NCBI RefSeq assembly: GCF_017316185.1
Contig: NZ_JAFLVX010000018.1
Coordinates: 62,001 to 126,000 of the forward strand
From: Candidatus Vagococcus giribetii
GTDB lineage: Bacteria; Bacillota; Bacilli; Lactobacillales; Vagococcaceae
DNA: 64,000 nucleotides
Direction of reading: 5' to 3'
Positions 18,396-26,992 of this stretch are shown piece after piece. The translations under genes and the position numbers were made by a program. The notes under the pieces are model-generated. The model did no database searches. It saw nothing but the letters and a program-made list of their open reading frames with translations, and was not told where the DNA came from. Position 1 is the stretch's first letter. The number at the start of each line of letters is the position of its first letter.

Positions 18396-18518
18396 TCGTC
18401 TTCACGGGCAGGGTGTAATTCCCGACCGGTGGTAATAGTCCACGAGCTGAGTAGCAATACTTGGCCGAACTGGTGTAATTCCAGTACCGACAGTTAGAGT
18501 CTGGAGTAAAGAAGATAG
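18396..18518 (+). promoter_or_regulatory. FMN riboswitch (RFN element)
   Basis: The conserved RFN blocks are all present in order: CACGGGCAGGGTGTAATTCC, GACCGGTGGTAATAGTCC, ACGAGC, a GGCCGAACTGGTGTAATTCC arm, then TACCGACAGTTAGAGTCTGG and the closing P1 strand GAAGAT, which pairs with GTCTTC at the start. It binds flavin mononucleotide. A terminator hairpin follows at 18548, so FMN should switch off ribU by premature termination. This fits a riboflavin importer. Confidence 0.95.
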
Positions 18519-18547
18519 GGCTTATTTGAGAATAATATCAGATAATG

Positions 18548-18604
18548 CACTGTTTCTTTGTCATGCTCTTTTGGAGGTATGATGTAAGAGGCAGTTTTTT
18601 ATTT
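18548..18604 (+). terminator. Riboswitch-controlled terminator before ribU
   Basis: ACTG at 18549 and CAGT ending at 18595 close a stem of about 18 pairs containing several G-U pairs, followed by T6. The expression platform for the FMN riboswitch. Confidence 0.75.
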
Positions 18605-18649
18605 ATTCTTAAACATGTCTGAAGATGGTCCTAATAGGAGGATTTTCTC

Positions 18650-19219
18650 ATGAGAAAAAGAAAAACAGAAAAAATGGTTGTCACAGCGTTACTTGCGTCG
18701 TTTTCGTACTTATTGTTATTTTTAGAAATACCAATTTTACCGACGTTCGGTTGGCTAAAACTCGATTTTAGCGATATTCCTATATTGATTGGTTCATTTA
18801 TTCTTGGACCCTTAGCAGGAATTACCATTGCATTTATCAGATCACTGCTTAATTTTATGATGAGTGGTGGCGATGTTTTAAGCTTAATTGGTAACGCAAC
18901 AGGCTTTATCGCATCAGTTATCTTTATGCTACCAATCTATTTTATGGTTAAAAAAGAAAATACGAATAAAAACTTGTTTATGGGGATGATTATTAGTTCC
19001 ATTTCATTGATTGTCTTTATGTCTATAGCGAACTACTTTGTTATAACCCCGCTCTATATATCTATTTTAGGAATGGACTTTGGTATGCCAATAGCCAAAA
19101 TGGTGTTGTACGGTATTGTGCCATTTAATATTATAAAAAGTATCGCAGTTAGTATAGTATTCTATGTGTCATACAAAAAATTGGTACCTAGTATTGAGAA
19201 AAAAATGAGTTTAGTGTAA
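18650..19219 (+). CDS. ribU: Riboflavin transporter RibU, ECF substrate-binding component
   Basis: 189 residues with about six hydrophobic helices. S component of an energy-coupling-factor importer that captures riboflavin and docks with a shared EcfT/EcfA module encoded elsewhere. The start KTEKMVVTALLASFSYLLL, the LKLDFSDIPILIGSFILGPLAG region (about 37-58) and NYFVITPLYI match RibU. The upstream FMN riboswitch independently supports the substrate. Ribosome site AGGAGG. It ends with a perfect terminator and appears monocistronic. Confidence 0.93.
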   Translation: MRKRKTEKMVVTALLASFSYLLLFLEIPILPTFGWLKLDFSDIPILIGSFILGPLAGITIAFIRSLLNFMMSGGDVLSLIGNATGFIASVIFMLPIYFMVKKENTNKNLFMGMIISSISLIVFMSIANYFVITPLYISILGMDFGMPIAKMVLYGIVPFNIIKSIAVSIVFYVSYKKLVPSIEKKMSLV

Positions 19220-19228
19220 TACATATTA

Positions 19229-19266
19229 GAAAAAGACGTCTTTCAACAAGAAGACGTCTTTTTTTG
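19229..19266 (+). terminator. Terminator after ribU
   Basis: AAAAGACGTCTT pairs with AAGACGTCTTTT across the loop TCAACA-AG, followed by a T run. Perfect stem. Confidence 0.92.
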
Positions 19267-19357
19267 TTACAAACTATTTCTCGTAAAAGTGTTTTTGTAA
19301 TATAAATGACATAAAAATAACTTGTATTATTAATTTTAACAAATTTTATGGTCAAAG

Positions 19358-19374
19358 TTCACAAAAAATTCACA
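19358..19374 (-). promoter_or_regulatory. Possible WalR/VicR-type direct repeat upstream of oatA
   Basis: TTCACA, five A, TTCACA at 19358-19374. On the minus strand it reads TGTGAA-N5-TGTGAA, close to the WalR consensus TGTWAH-N5-TGTWAH with one mismatch per half. Cell-wall genes are typical WalR targets. The region 19267-19483 is otherwise AT-rich with three TTTTTGTAA copies (19292, 19406, 19427) and a small inverted repeat (19401-19407 with 19413-19419). Inference only. Confidence 0.3.
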
Positions 19375-19483
19375 TTTATCGTGTTAAATAAGTAATATAG
19401 TAATGTTTTTGTAACATTAGATGAAATTTTTGTAAAAATAAATTAATATATGACATGTATTTTATGATAAATGAGGTTTTTAT

Positions 19484-21352
19484 ATGGACAATAAAAGAAA
19501 GTATATAACAGGGATAGATGGTCTGCGTTCTATTGCTGTAGTTGGTGTTATTTTATATCATTTAACTCCTAGGATTATGCCAGGAGGTTTTTTAGGTGTT
19601 ACGTTTTTCTTTGTTATTTCAGGCTATTTAATGACTGATATTATCCTGAGTGAGTGGAATAGGCGGAAGAAAATAAGTTTGAAGCAATTCTACTATAAAA
19701 GAGCCAAGCGGATATATCCATCTCTGATAATAATGTTTGTTGTATCAGGTAGTGCCTTCTTATTATTGTCAAAAGATTTACTAATCAACTTTAAGCAAAT
19801 TGTTTCGAGTAGTTTACTTAACGTTAACAACTTTTGGCAAATGTTAAATGGCTCCTCCTATTTTGATCGTTTTGGTAATGAATCTGCATTTACTCATCTT
19901 TGGTCTTTATCCATTGAGGGACAATTTTATATTATTTGGCCTATTTTAGTTGCCTTTTTACTTTATAAGCAAGATGATTACAAAAGACTAAAAACTTTTG
20001 TACTTGTTAGTGGGGGATTATCCAGTGTGTTGATGATTGCTTTTTATAATCCTAATGCACTAGACCGTATTTATTATGGGACTGACACACGTATTTTTTC
20101 CATTTTAATTGGGGCTTACTTAGCTATTTATTTGAAAGAACATGGAGAAAGATTAGCAAACATCAGTCGAAATTGGCAAATGACGGCGTTAGTGACTTCT
20201 GTTATTAGTATGATTTTATGTTTTATTTTTATCAGTGATAACCAATCCTTTGTTTACCAAGGAGGAATGCTAATTTTTAGTTTGATTAGTATGGTCTTAC
20301 TTGGAACTATTATCACATCAGAAACAAGCAATAGCTTATTAACTAATCCAATTTTTAAATGGATTGGCACAAGAAGTTATGAAATCTATTTATGGCAATT
20401 CCCTGTAATGATTACTTACGAAAAAATAATTAAATGGGATGGGACTAATAGTTTTTATCATTTACTCATTCAAATTATCTTAATACTAGGCTTATCTGAA
20501 TTAACATATCGTTTAGTTAAGTATTTAGTTTCTCATGTGAAGTTCAGTAAAGAATGGCTACAAGAAACCGTACAAACTCATAAAGGTAAAGTCAGTGTAG
20601 CTGTTTGTCTACTTTTTGCAGGCACATTCATTACCAGTTTAGCGATTGCTCCTAGTGGACGTAGTTCTGCTAGTGTGGAATTGGAAGAAAAATTAAAGAA
20701 AAATCAAGAGATTATTGCTAGTAAAGAAACAACACCTTCAACAACTGATTCTAAAACAAAAGAAAGTAGTACAAAAGAATCCACTACAACATCAAGTTCT
20801 AGTGAAGCAGATGTCAAAAAAGAAGAGGCAGCTAATCAATTAGTTGAATTATCAACTAAAGAAAAAGACTACTTAAAGGGAATAAATTTAAGCGCGATTG
20901 GTGATTCTTTACTTTTAAGTGCTGCGCCTGAAGTCAAAGAGATTTTTCCAAAAAGTACGATTGATGCAGAGGTTGGTCGCCAATTGATGGATAGTGAACC
21001 TATCTTTAAAAAAGCTAGTGATGACAAAAAACTAGGCGATGTGGTGTTGGTTGTTCTGGGGACAAATGGTAGTTTCACAACTAAAGAAATGGAAGATATT
21101 TTAGCACATATGCCAGATAAAGAGATTTTCTTTGTCAATACAATGGTCCAACGACCTTGGCAAAAAGCGGTGAACGATGAACTCGTTAAAACAGAGAAAA
21201 ATCATAAAAATACTCATGTCATTGATTGGAAAACTCATTCAGATGGACATCGTGATTGGTTTGATGTAGATGATGTTCATTTAACACCTGACGGGGCACA
21301 ACAATTTTCTGCTTATATTGGGAAAGAGATTTACAATCAGTTAAATAAATAA
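19484..21352 (+). CDS. OatA-like peptidoglycan O-acetyltransferase (acyltransferase 3 + SGNH)
   Basis: 622 residues. The first about 390 form an acyltransferase-3 membrane domain with some ten helices, starting ITGIDGLRSIAVVGVILYHL with the conserved RxxAxxxVxxxH-like pattern, then RAKRIYPSL and THLWSLSIEGQFY. A Ser/Thr/Lys-rich linker (about 400-450) leads to an extracellular SGNH domain: GDSLL (about 473), GTNGS (about 526) and DVDDVHLTPDG near 597 give the Ser-Asp-His triad and oxyanion residues. This layout is that of OatA, which O-acetylates muramic acid and gives lysozyme resistance. Other surface polymers are possible acceptors. Confidence 0.88.
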   Translation: MDNKRKYITGIDGLRSIAVVGVILYHLTPRIMPGGFLGVTFFFVISGYLMTDIILSEWNRRKKISLKQFYYKRAKRIYPSLIIMFVVSGSAFLLLSKDLLINFKQIVSSSLLNVNNFWQMLNGSSYFDRFGNESAFTHLWSLSIEGQFYIIWPILVAFLLYKQDDYKRLKTFVLVSGGLSSVLMIAFYNPNALDRIYYGTDTRIFSILIGAYLAIYLKEHGERLANISRNWQMTALVTSVISMILCFIFISDNQSFVYQGGMLIFSLISMVLLGTIITSETSNSLLTNPIFKWIGTRSYEIYLWQFPVMITYEKIIKWDGTNSFYHLLIQIILILGLSELTYRLVKYLVSHVKFSKEWLQETVQTHKGKVSVAVCLLFAGTFITSLAIAPSGRSSASVELEEKLKKNQEIIASKETTPSTTDSKTKESSTKESTTTSSSSEADVKKEEAANQLVELSTKEKDYLKGINLSAIGDSLLLSAAPEVKEIFPKSTIDAEVGRQLMDSEPIFKKASDDKKLGDVVLVVLGTNGSFTTKEMEDILAHMPDKEIFFVNTMVQRPWQKAVNDELVKTEKNHKNTHVIDWKTHSDGHRDWFDVDDVHLTPDGAQQFSAYIGKEIYNQLNK

Positions 21353-21353
21353 A

Positions 21354-21440
21354 AAAATCCTTATCTTTATAGAAGGCTCACTTGATACATAAACAAGGTA
21401 TTATCAGTGAGGCTCTCTAAAAGATAAGGGTTTATTTTTT
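21354..21440. terminator. Long bidirectional hairpin terminator between oatA-like gene and ferredoxin
   Basis: A two-part stem: AATCCTTATCTT (about 21356-21367) with AAGATAAGGGTTT (21421-21433), and inside it AGGCTCACTTGATA (21373-21386) with TATCAGTGAGGCT (about 21401-21413). A and T runs flank it, so it can end both convergent transcripts. Unusually long for a terminator. Confidence 0.7.
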
Positions 21441-21638
21441 TAGTTCAATGGCACGTGTGGGACAGGCTCTGTAGGCTTCTAGTAAATCAGTGGGTAAATC
21501 ATCTGAAACAAGAAACTCTTTTTCTTCAGAATCAACTAATTTAACGATCCCATCATCGTAATAATCAAATATTTCAGGGGCTTTGATTTGGCAAAGTCCA
21601 CATGCAATACATTTTTTTGGTATAATTTTACATAGCAT
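21432..21638 (-). CDS. fer: Ferredoxin, [4Fe-4S] type
   Basis: 68 residues from ATG 21638, which has AGGAG 8 bases upstream; a longer frame extends into the promoter region of ypbB. The pattern KKCIACGLCQIKAPEIF followed by ACPTRAIEL near the end gives the four cluster cysteines in the arrangement CxxCxxC...CP of Bacillus Fer-type single-cluster ferredoxins. It carries electrons in the cytosol; partners unknown. It is divergent from ypbB-recQ, exactly as in Bacillus subtilis. Confidence 0.92.
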   Translation of the reverse strand: MLCKIIPKKCIACGLCQIKAPEIFDYYDDGIVKLVDSEEKEFLVSDDLPTDLLEAYRACPTRAIELKK

Positions 21639-21665
21639 CAATAAAACTCCTAACTGAGGTGACTT

Positions 21666-22718
21666 ATGACTTTTTTTCATTACTTCATTCTTTCTTGCTT
21701 TAACAGTAAAAAAGCAATGAGGACAACCACATTATATCACTTATTAAAAGGGAAAAGAACCTCCTCTATCTTATCCTATAGCTATTTCTATGAGGTACTA
21801 CCTTTTTTTAGTCTATTTCCTAAATTAAACGAAACTCAATATAATCAGGTCATTAGTTCTCTAATTAATGAGAACTATTTAATTCAAACAGAGCCAAACT
21901 ATGTGGAAATAAGCTCAACAGGGATTAATGCCCTAGAGAATATAACTCTGCCAGAAATTGCTAATTTAAATCAATTAGCTTATTACAAATGGGACATGGC
22001 CTTTTTTGAGCGTGTTGTTTTTACAACGCAAGTGTTATCAGAAAAAGCCTATAGTAATTCCCATTATTTACCCATTGAAACCAATCTCTTTCGCCAACAA
22101 CGTTTGAAGCAGTGGTTAAATAAACAAAGTGAGTCTGTTGCGATGGCTTTTTATAAAGAGTGGGATGCATTAATCAATTCCCTACCACAACCTTCTCATG
22201 AGCTTATTTTAGGTCAATTGGTTGGTAACAATCATAGGGGAAGAACGCTTCAACAATTGGCTGATAGTTATGAGGAAGACGTCATTTTTACGTATGTTGA
22301 GTTTAAAAATTACTGGCATGCATTAATCACGCTAGTGCTTGAAGCTACAGGTGAATTTCCTCTGTTCAACTCACTAATCAATGAAGAACGTTTATTAGTA
22401 AAAGAAGATAGTTACAAACAATCTGCTGACTTGTTTCATCAAGGTTATGATGTTGACGGGATAAGTCGAATCAGACAATTAAAGAATAGTACTGTTACGG
22501 ATCATCTTATTGAGGAGTTTATCGTGACTCACGAATTAGCCAATATCCCTGATTTTTCTGAAGAAGTCAGGAATGGTCTGAATCAATTATTGAGTCAAAA
22601 GTCTGAATATGTGAGATGGTCCTATAAAGAAGCTACGGAGTTCGTTCCTTCTTTAAGTTTTTATGAATTTAAATTTTATCAATTCTATTTAGTAGAGAAG
22701 GAGAGAGCTAATGACTGA
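21666..22718 (+). CDS. YpbB-like protein encoded with RecQ
   Basis: 350 residues, start supported by GAGGTG. The position (divergent from fer, overlapping recQ by 8 bases) and the general look match Bacillus YpbB, a protein of unknown function with a helix-turn-helix-like C-terminal region. The N-terminal part (about 15-95) looks like a winged helix (YHLLKGKRTSSILSYSYFYE, then NENYLIQTEPNYVEIS). The middle part holds GNNHRGRTLQQLADSYEEDV, and a helical C-terminus ends just before recQ. It probably assists or regulates the helicase; this is inferred only from persistent linkage. Confidence 0.75.
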   Translation: MTFFHYFILSCFNSKKAMRTTTLYHLLKGKRTSSILSYSYFYEVLPFFSLFPKLNETQYNQVISSLINENYLIQTEPNYVEISSTGINALENITLPEIANLNQLAYYKWDMAFFERVVFTTQVLSEKAYSNSHYLPIETNLFRQQRLKQWLNKQSESVAMAFYKEWDALINSLPQPSHELILGQLVGNNHRGRTLQQLADSYEEDVIFTYVEFKNYWHALITLVLEATGEFPLFNSLINEERLLVKEDSYKQSADLFHQGYDVDGISRIRQLKNSTVTDHLIEEFIVTHELANIPDFSEEVRNGLNQLLSQKSEYVRWSYKEATEFVPSLSFYEFKFYQFYLVEKERAND

Positions 22719-24150
22719 TTTGCATGATATTTTAAAGCGTCAATTTAACTTTTCTTCTTTTAAAGAAGGGCAAGAAGAAACAATAGAGTCCCTTCTATCT
22801 GGTCACGATACCTTTACTGTATTGCCTACTGGGACAGGGAAATCCTTATGCTATCAACTGCCTAGTTACTTATTAGATGGTCAAACATTAATTGTGTCAC
22901 CTTTAATTTCTTTGATGGAAGATCAAGTCAGCCAATTAAGAAAAATGGGAGAACGATCCGTTGTTGCTATTAATTCAACCCTTGATTTTTCTTCAAAACA
23001 GTATGTGTTAACTCATTTATCTGCCTTTAAATTTATCTTTATTAGTCCAGAAACATTGACTCAAGAAGACGTCTTAAATCGAGTGAAGCAACTACGTATT
23101 TCACTTTTTGTAATTGATGAAGCTCATTGTATTTCTGAATGGGGCCATGATTTTAGACCAAGTTATCTAGCGTTAAAAGACACGTTAAAAAAATTAGGAC
23201 ACCCTTTAACATTAGCACTCACAGCAACGGCAACTAGCACAGTCAAAGAAGACATCAAGAAGGAACTGTTTACACAAAAACCAGTCAATGAGTTTATTTA
23301 TTCTGTTAATCGCCCTAATATTTTTTACCAAGTTCAATATTGTGAGGATAAGACTGATTATCTATTGGATTTTCTATCAAAGAATGAGTTACCAGGGATT
23401 ATTTATTTTTCTAGTAAAAAAGAGACTGAAAGAGTGGCTCATTTATTAAATGCAAGTCTACCTGTTAATGTCGCTGTCTACCATGGTGATGTCTCACCCA
23501 GTGATCGTATTAGGATTCAACAACAGTTTATACACGATGAAATTAGAATTTTATGTGCCACAAGTGCTTTTGGCATGGGAGTCAATAAAGAAAATATTCG
23601 TTTTGTTATTCATTATCATTTACCTGATAGTTTAGAAAATTACGTTCAAGAATCTGGTCGAGCAGGTAGAGATGGTAAGCAAAGTCTATCTCTTATTTTA
23701 TATCAATCAGGTGATGAGCGAATTCATCGTTTTTTACAGGAAGATAGTTTTAATCAAAAAAAGGATTTATTATTTTTTAAAGATAAAACTCAAGAAGAAA
23801 TGAAGCAATACAACCGAGTACTAACAGATACACAACAAAAATGGCTTGTCCAACTGGAGAAAAGTGATTGGGATTGGGAATTATTTGAACAGAATATTCG
23901 AGTCAAACAATTCGAAAAAAGCAACAAAATGAACTCTATGACAGACTTTGTTAATAGTGATTTTTGCTTAAGACAATTCATCATGAACTATTTTAGTCAC
24001 GAGTTTATTTCTGTTAAACAAGAGCCTTGTTGCAGTATTTGTCAGCCAGAAGGAACTGTCCTAGAGGAAGAAATTATAAGTGAGACAAATGAACAAGCAG
24101 TGTTTGATGGTCCAAAACTATTAAAAAAGCTATTTTTAACTAATTTTTAA
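22711..24150 (+). CDS. recQ: RecQ-family ATP-dependent DNA helicase (RecS-like)
   Basis: 479 residues, shorter than E. coli RecQ (about 610) and lacking an evident HRDC domain, like Bacillus RecS. Superfamily 2 motifs are clear: FKEGQEETI (motif 0), TGTGKS (motif I, about 42-47), DEAHCISEWGHDFRP (motif II with the aromatic loop, about 140-154), TATAT (motif III), and ATSAFGMGVNKENIRFVIHY with ESGRAGRDG (motifs V-VI). The C-terminal CxxC pairs (CCSICQPEG) recall the RecQ zinc region. It unwinds recombination intermediates. Translationally coupled to the YpbB-like gene. Confidence 0.93.
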   Translation: MTDLHDILKRQFNFSSFKEGQEETIESLLSGHDTFTVLPTGTGKSLCYQLPSYLLDGQTLIVSPLISLMEDQVSQLRKMGERSVVAINSTLDFSSKQYVLTHLSAFKFIFISPETLTQEDVLNRVKQLRISLFVIDEAHCISEWGHDFRPSYLALKDTLKKLGHPLTLALTATATSTVKEDIKKELFTQKPVNEFIYSVNRPNIFYQVQYCEDKTDYLLDFLSKNELPGIIYFSSKKETERVAHLLNASLPVNVAVYHGDVSPSDRIRIQQQFIHDEIRILCATSAFGMGVNKENIRFVIHYHLPDSLENYVQESGRAGRDGKQSLSLILYQSGDERIHRFLQEDSFNQKKDLLFFKDKTQEEMKQYNRVLTDTQQKWLVQLEKSDWDWELFEQNIRVKQFEKSNKMNSMTDFVNSDFCLRQFIMNYFSHEFISVKQEPCCSICQPEGTVLEEEIISETNEQAVFDGPKLLKKLFLTNF

Positions 24151-24209
24151 AGCTTTATCAAATATTTTGTGATAGAATAAATTCAGAAGTTTTTGAGGAG
24201 GTATATTTA

Positions 24210-24851
24210 GTGAGCAGAAAAGACAAAGATCAATTAAACGAGCAAGAGCCATGGGATCAACCAATATATGAAGATCAAGCAGAAAATGAAGAAGGCGATT
24301 TCTCAAGAGCAGACAAACGATACAAAGAGGAAGGTAAAAACTGGTATGTTATCATTCTAGTTATTTTATTATTCTTGATTGTATTAGTTCCTGTATCAGC
24401 TATTCTTTATTTAAACATGGGAAATAAAATGAATGAAGGAACAGCTAAACAAGATAAAATTGTGGTTGAAAGTAGTTCAACTGAAAAAGCAACTAAATCT
24501 TCATCTAAAGAAAAAACAACTACTTCTTCAAGCAAAACAGGTGATTCATCATCTTCAAGTAGCAGTAGTTCATCAACATCAGCATCATCTTCAAGTAGCT
24601 CAACAACATCTTCAACGTTTAAAGATGTAGAAGTAAGCCCAGAAGAAGCTCAAAATCAACAAAATAATACACAACAAAACAATGCAACTAATCCAGCAGG
24701 TGGTTCTGCCGTTACTTTCGGTGAAGGCGACAACATCAGTGTTTGGAGAATTGCTCAAAACAATGGCATTACTGAAGAACAAATTTATCAGTTGAATCCA
24801 GGTTTGACATCACAAAATATTCAACCAGGTCAACAAATTAGAATCAAATAA
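24210..24851 (+). CDS. Membrane-anchored LysM protein (YpbE-like)
   Basis: 213 residues from a GTG with GAGGAGG upstream. An acidic cytoplasmic N-terminus (about 1-45), one membrane helix (about 46-68, WYVIILVILLFLIVLVPVSA), a low-complexity Ser/Thr linker (about 85-140), an Asn/Gln-rich patch, and one LysM domain at the end (SVWRIAQNNGITEEQIYQLN, then IQPGQQIRIK). It should sit in the membrane and touch peptidoglycan. The order recQ then LysM protein mirrors recQ-ypbE in Bacillus. Role unknown. Confidence 0.85.
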   Translation: MSRKDKDQLNEQEPWDQPIYEDQAENEEGDFSRADKRYKEEGKNWYVIILVILLFLIVLVPVSAILYLNMGNKMNEGTAKQDKIVVESSSTEKATKSSSKEKTTTSSSKTGDSSSSSSSSSSTSASSSSSSTTSSTFKDVEVSPEEAQNQQNNTQQNNATNPAGGSAVTFGEGDNISVWRIAQNNGITEEQIYQLNPGLTSQNIQPGQQIRIK

Positions 24852-24879
24852 AAAAAGTCGTCCTATGGCGACTTTTTAA
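24851..24879 (+). terminator. Terminator after the LysM gene
   Basis: AAAAAGTCG (24852-24860), an eight-base loop, and CGACTTTTT, perfect stem with T run. Confidence 0.9.
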
Positions 24880-24904
24880 TTTATAAATAAAGGTGTTATT
24901 AAAG

Positions 24905-25576
24905 ATGAAAAAAACGGTTCAAATTGCAATTGATGGTCCAGCTTCAGCTGGGAAAAGTACAGTAGCTAAAATTTTAGCTAAGAAAAATGGTTTTATTTAT
25001 TGTGACACAGGCGCAATGTATCGCGCTATAACATTGGCAGCTTTAGAAAACAATGTAGATATGGATTCAGAAGAAGCTCTAACAAGCTTACTAAAACGTC
25101 TGACAATTGATTTTTCTCAAGAAGAAGATGGTCAACATGTTTTCTTAAATGAAAAAGATGTCACAAATGAGATTAGAACAAACGATGTGACAAATTCTGT
25201 TTCAAAAGTTTCAGCTTATAAATCTATTCGGGAAGAAATGGTTCACAGACAACAAGTTATTGCAGAGTCTAGTTCAATTGTTATGGATGGACGAGATATT
25301 GGTACAGTTGTCTTACCTAAAGCTGATTTAAAAATTTTCTTAGTGGCAAGCGTTATTGAACGAGCTGAACGTCGCTATAAAGAGAATATAGCTAAAGGCA
25401 TTGAAACTGATTTTGATGTGTTGAAACAAGAAATTGCTGATCGCGATCATTATGACTCAAATAGAAAAAATTCACCTTTGGTTCAGGCTGAAGATGCGAT
25501 TTTAGTCGACACAACTGGTTTAAACATAGAAGAAGTTGTAGAAAGTATCGAAAAACACATGAAAACACTTTTTTAA
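24905..25576 (+). CDS. cmk: Cytidylate kinase
   Basis: 223 residues from ATG 24905; an upstream GTG overlaps the AAAGGTG site. Phosphorylates CMP and dCMP. The P-loop [13 protein letters not shown] at about 7-19, CDTGAMYRA (about 35-43), [12 protein letters not shown] (about 125-136) and the DSNRKNSPL motif near 183 are family signatures. It precedes the S1 protein gene as in most bacteria, with a terminator between. Confidence 0.96.
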   Translation: MKKTVQIAIDGPASAGKSTVAKILAKKNGFIYCDTGAMYRAITLAALENNVDMDSEEALTSLLKRLTIDFSQEEDGQHVFLNEKDVTNEIRTNDVTNSVSKVSAYKSIREEMVHRQQVIAESSSIVMDGRDIGTVVLPKADLKIFLVASVIERAERRYKENIAKGIETDFDVLKQEIADRDHYDSNRKNSPLVQAEDAILVDTTGLNIEEVVESIEKHMKTLF

Positions 25577-25584
25577 TGCGTGAA

Positions 25585-25617
25585 AAAAACATTTTACTCT
25601 AGTAAAGTGTTTTTATT
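25585..25617 (+). terminator. Terminator after cmk
   Basis: AAAAACATTTTACT pairs with AGTAAAGTGTTTTT, with one G-U pair, followed by a T-rich stretch. Confidence 0.85.
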
Positions 25618-25678
25618 TTAGGTAGAATAGAGATAAGCATTACAAGATGAAGAATTGTTGTTGAGGAGGAAGTCAATC

Positions 25679-26860
25679 ATGACAGAGCAAACTAACGAAG
25701 AAATGTTAAATGCTATGGCAAGTGTTCAAGAAGTAAAAGTTGGAGATTTAGTACAAGGGGAAGTTTTAACGATTGATGATAACAAACAAGCAATCGTTGG
25801 AATTATCGGTGCTGGAGTTGAGGGAGTTATCCCATTAAAAGAATTATCAACTATTGCGGTTCAAAACGTAACTGATGTTGTTAACATTGGTGATGTAATA
25901 GATGTTGTTGTTATTTCTGAAATCGGCAAAGATAAAGAAAACGGTAGCTACCTTTTATCTAAACGCCGTGTAGATGCTAAAAAAGTCTGGGAAGACATTG
26001 AAAAAGCATTCGAAGCAGGTGAAACAATCGAAGCCCCTGTAACTGATGTTGTTAAAGGTGGTTTAGTCGTTGACGCAGGTGTACGTGGATTCGTACCAGC
26101 ATCTATGGTTGATGTTCAATTTGTTTCTGATTTTTCAGAATACAAAGGTCAAACATTAACTTACAAGATCGTTGAAATCGAACCTTCTGAAAACCGTTTG
26201 ATTTTATCTCGCCGTGCAGTTCTTGAAGCTGAAAAAGAAGTAGCTAAAAAAGAAATCATGGAAAAAATCTTAGCAGGTGATGTAGTTGAAGGAACTGTGG
26301 CACGTTTAACCAACTTTGGTGCCTTTATCGATTTAGGTGGCGTGGATGGTTTAGTCCATGTATCTGAAATCTCTTATAGCCACGTTGTTAAACCAGAAGA
26401 CGTTTTAAGCGTTGGTGACAAAGTGACTGTAAAAGTATTAAGCATCGATCCTGAAAAAGAAAGAATCTCATTATCTATCAAAGAAACATTACCTGGACCT
26501 TGGGATAATGTTGAATCTGAAGCTGCTATTGGGACTGTTCTTGAAGGTAAAGTTAATCGCTTGACTTCATTTGGTGCATTTGTTGAAATTTTACCAGGAG
26601 TTGAAGGATTAGTTCACATCTCTCAAATTTCACACAAACACATTGCAACACCACATGAAGCTTTAGAAGAAGGCCAAACAGTAACTGTTAAAGTCTTAGA
26701 CGTGAGTAAAGAAAACAAACGTATTGGTTTAAGTATCAAAGCTTTAGAAGAAAAAGAAGAAGAAGTTGTTGTTGAAGAAGAAACTTATGTAATGCCTGAA
26801 GAATCAACTGGATTTACTTTAGGAGATATGGTTAATTTAGAAACAACTGACGAAGACTAA
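25679..26860 (+). CDS. rpsA: 30S ribosomal protein S1-like protein
   Basis: 393 residues from ATG 25679 with GAGGAGG upstream. Four S1 OB-fold repeats are visible (about 17-85, 103-168, 189-257, 274-343), each with the G-x-V-x-x-L/I...GAFV/I pattern: VVEGTVARLTNFGAFIDLGG and VLEGKVNRLTSFGAFVEI mark the last two. Bacillota S1 proteins have four repeats compared with six in E. coli, so the length is normal. It helps mRNA binding to the ribosome. The acidic tail (EEKEEEVVVEEE) is typical of this group. Confidence 0.94.
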   Translation: MTEQTNEEMLNAMASVQEVKVGDLVQGEVLTIDDNKQAIVGIIGAGVEGVIPLKELSTIAVQNVTDVVNIGDVIDVVVISEIGKDKENGSYLLSKRRVDAKKVWEDIEKAFEAGETIEAPVTDVVKGGLVVDAGVRGFVPASMVDVQFVSDFSEYKGQTLTYKIVEIEPSENRLILSRRAVLEAEKEVAKKEIMEKILAGDVVEGTVARLTNFGAFIDLGGVDGLVHVSEISYSHVVKPEDVLSVGDKVTVKVLSIDPEKERISLSIKETLPGPWDNVESEAAIGTVLEGKVNRLTSFGAFVEILPGVEGLVHISQISHKHIATPHEALEEGQTVTVKVLDVSKENKRIGLSIKALEEKEEEVVVEEETYVMPEESTGFTLGDMVNLETTDED

Positions 26861-26871
26861 TAAAACCTTAA

Positions 26872-26903
26872 GAAAAGTCGGCTAATTGCCGGCTTTTTCT
26901 TTC
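26872..26903 (+). terminator. Terminator after rpsA
   Basis: AGAAAAGTCGGC, loop TAATT, GCCGGCTTTTTCT. Strong GC stem and T run. Confidence 0.9.
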
Positions 26904-26992
26904 TTTTATCATCTTTTACTTGCAAGAGAATAAAGTATCGTTTAAACTTTATAAGGATATGAAAGAACGTATTATTATAGGAGGTGACCATA

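Noticed and set aside
24433-24630. Frame rich in Lys, Leu, Gln and His inside the LysM gene
   Set aside because: Off-frame reading of the Ser-codon repeats; the LysM frame explains the sequence.
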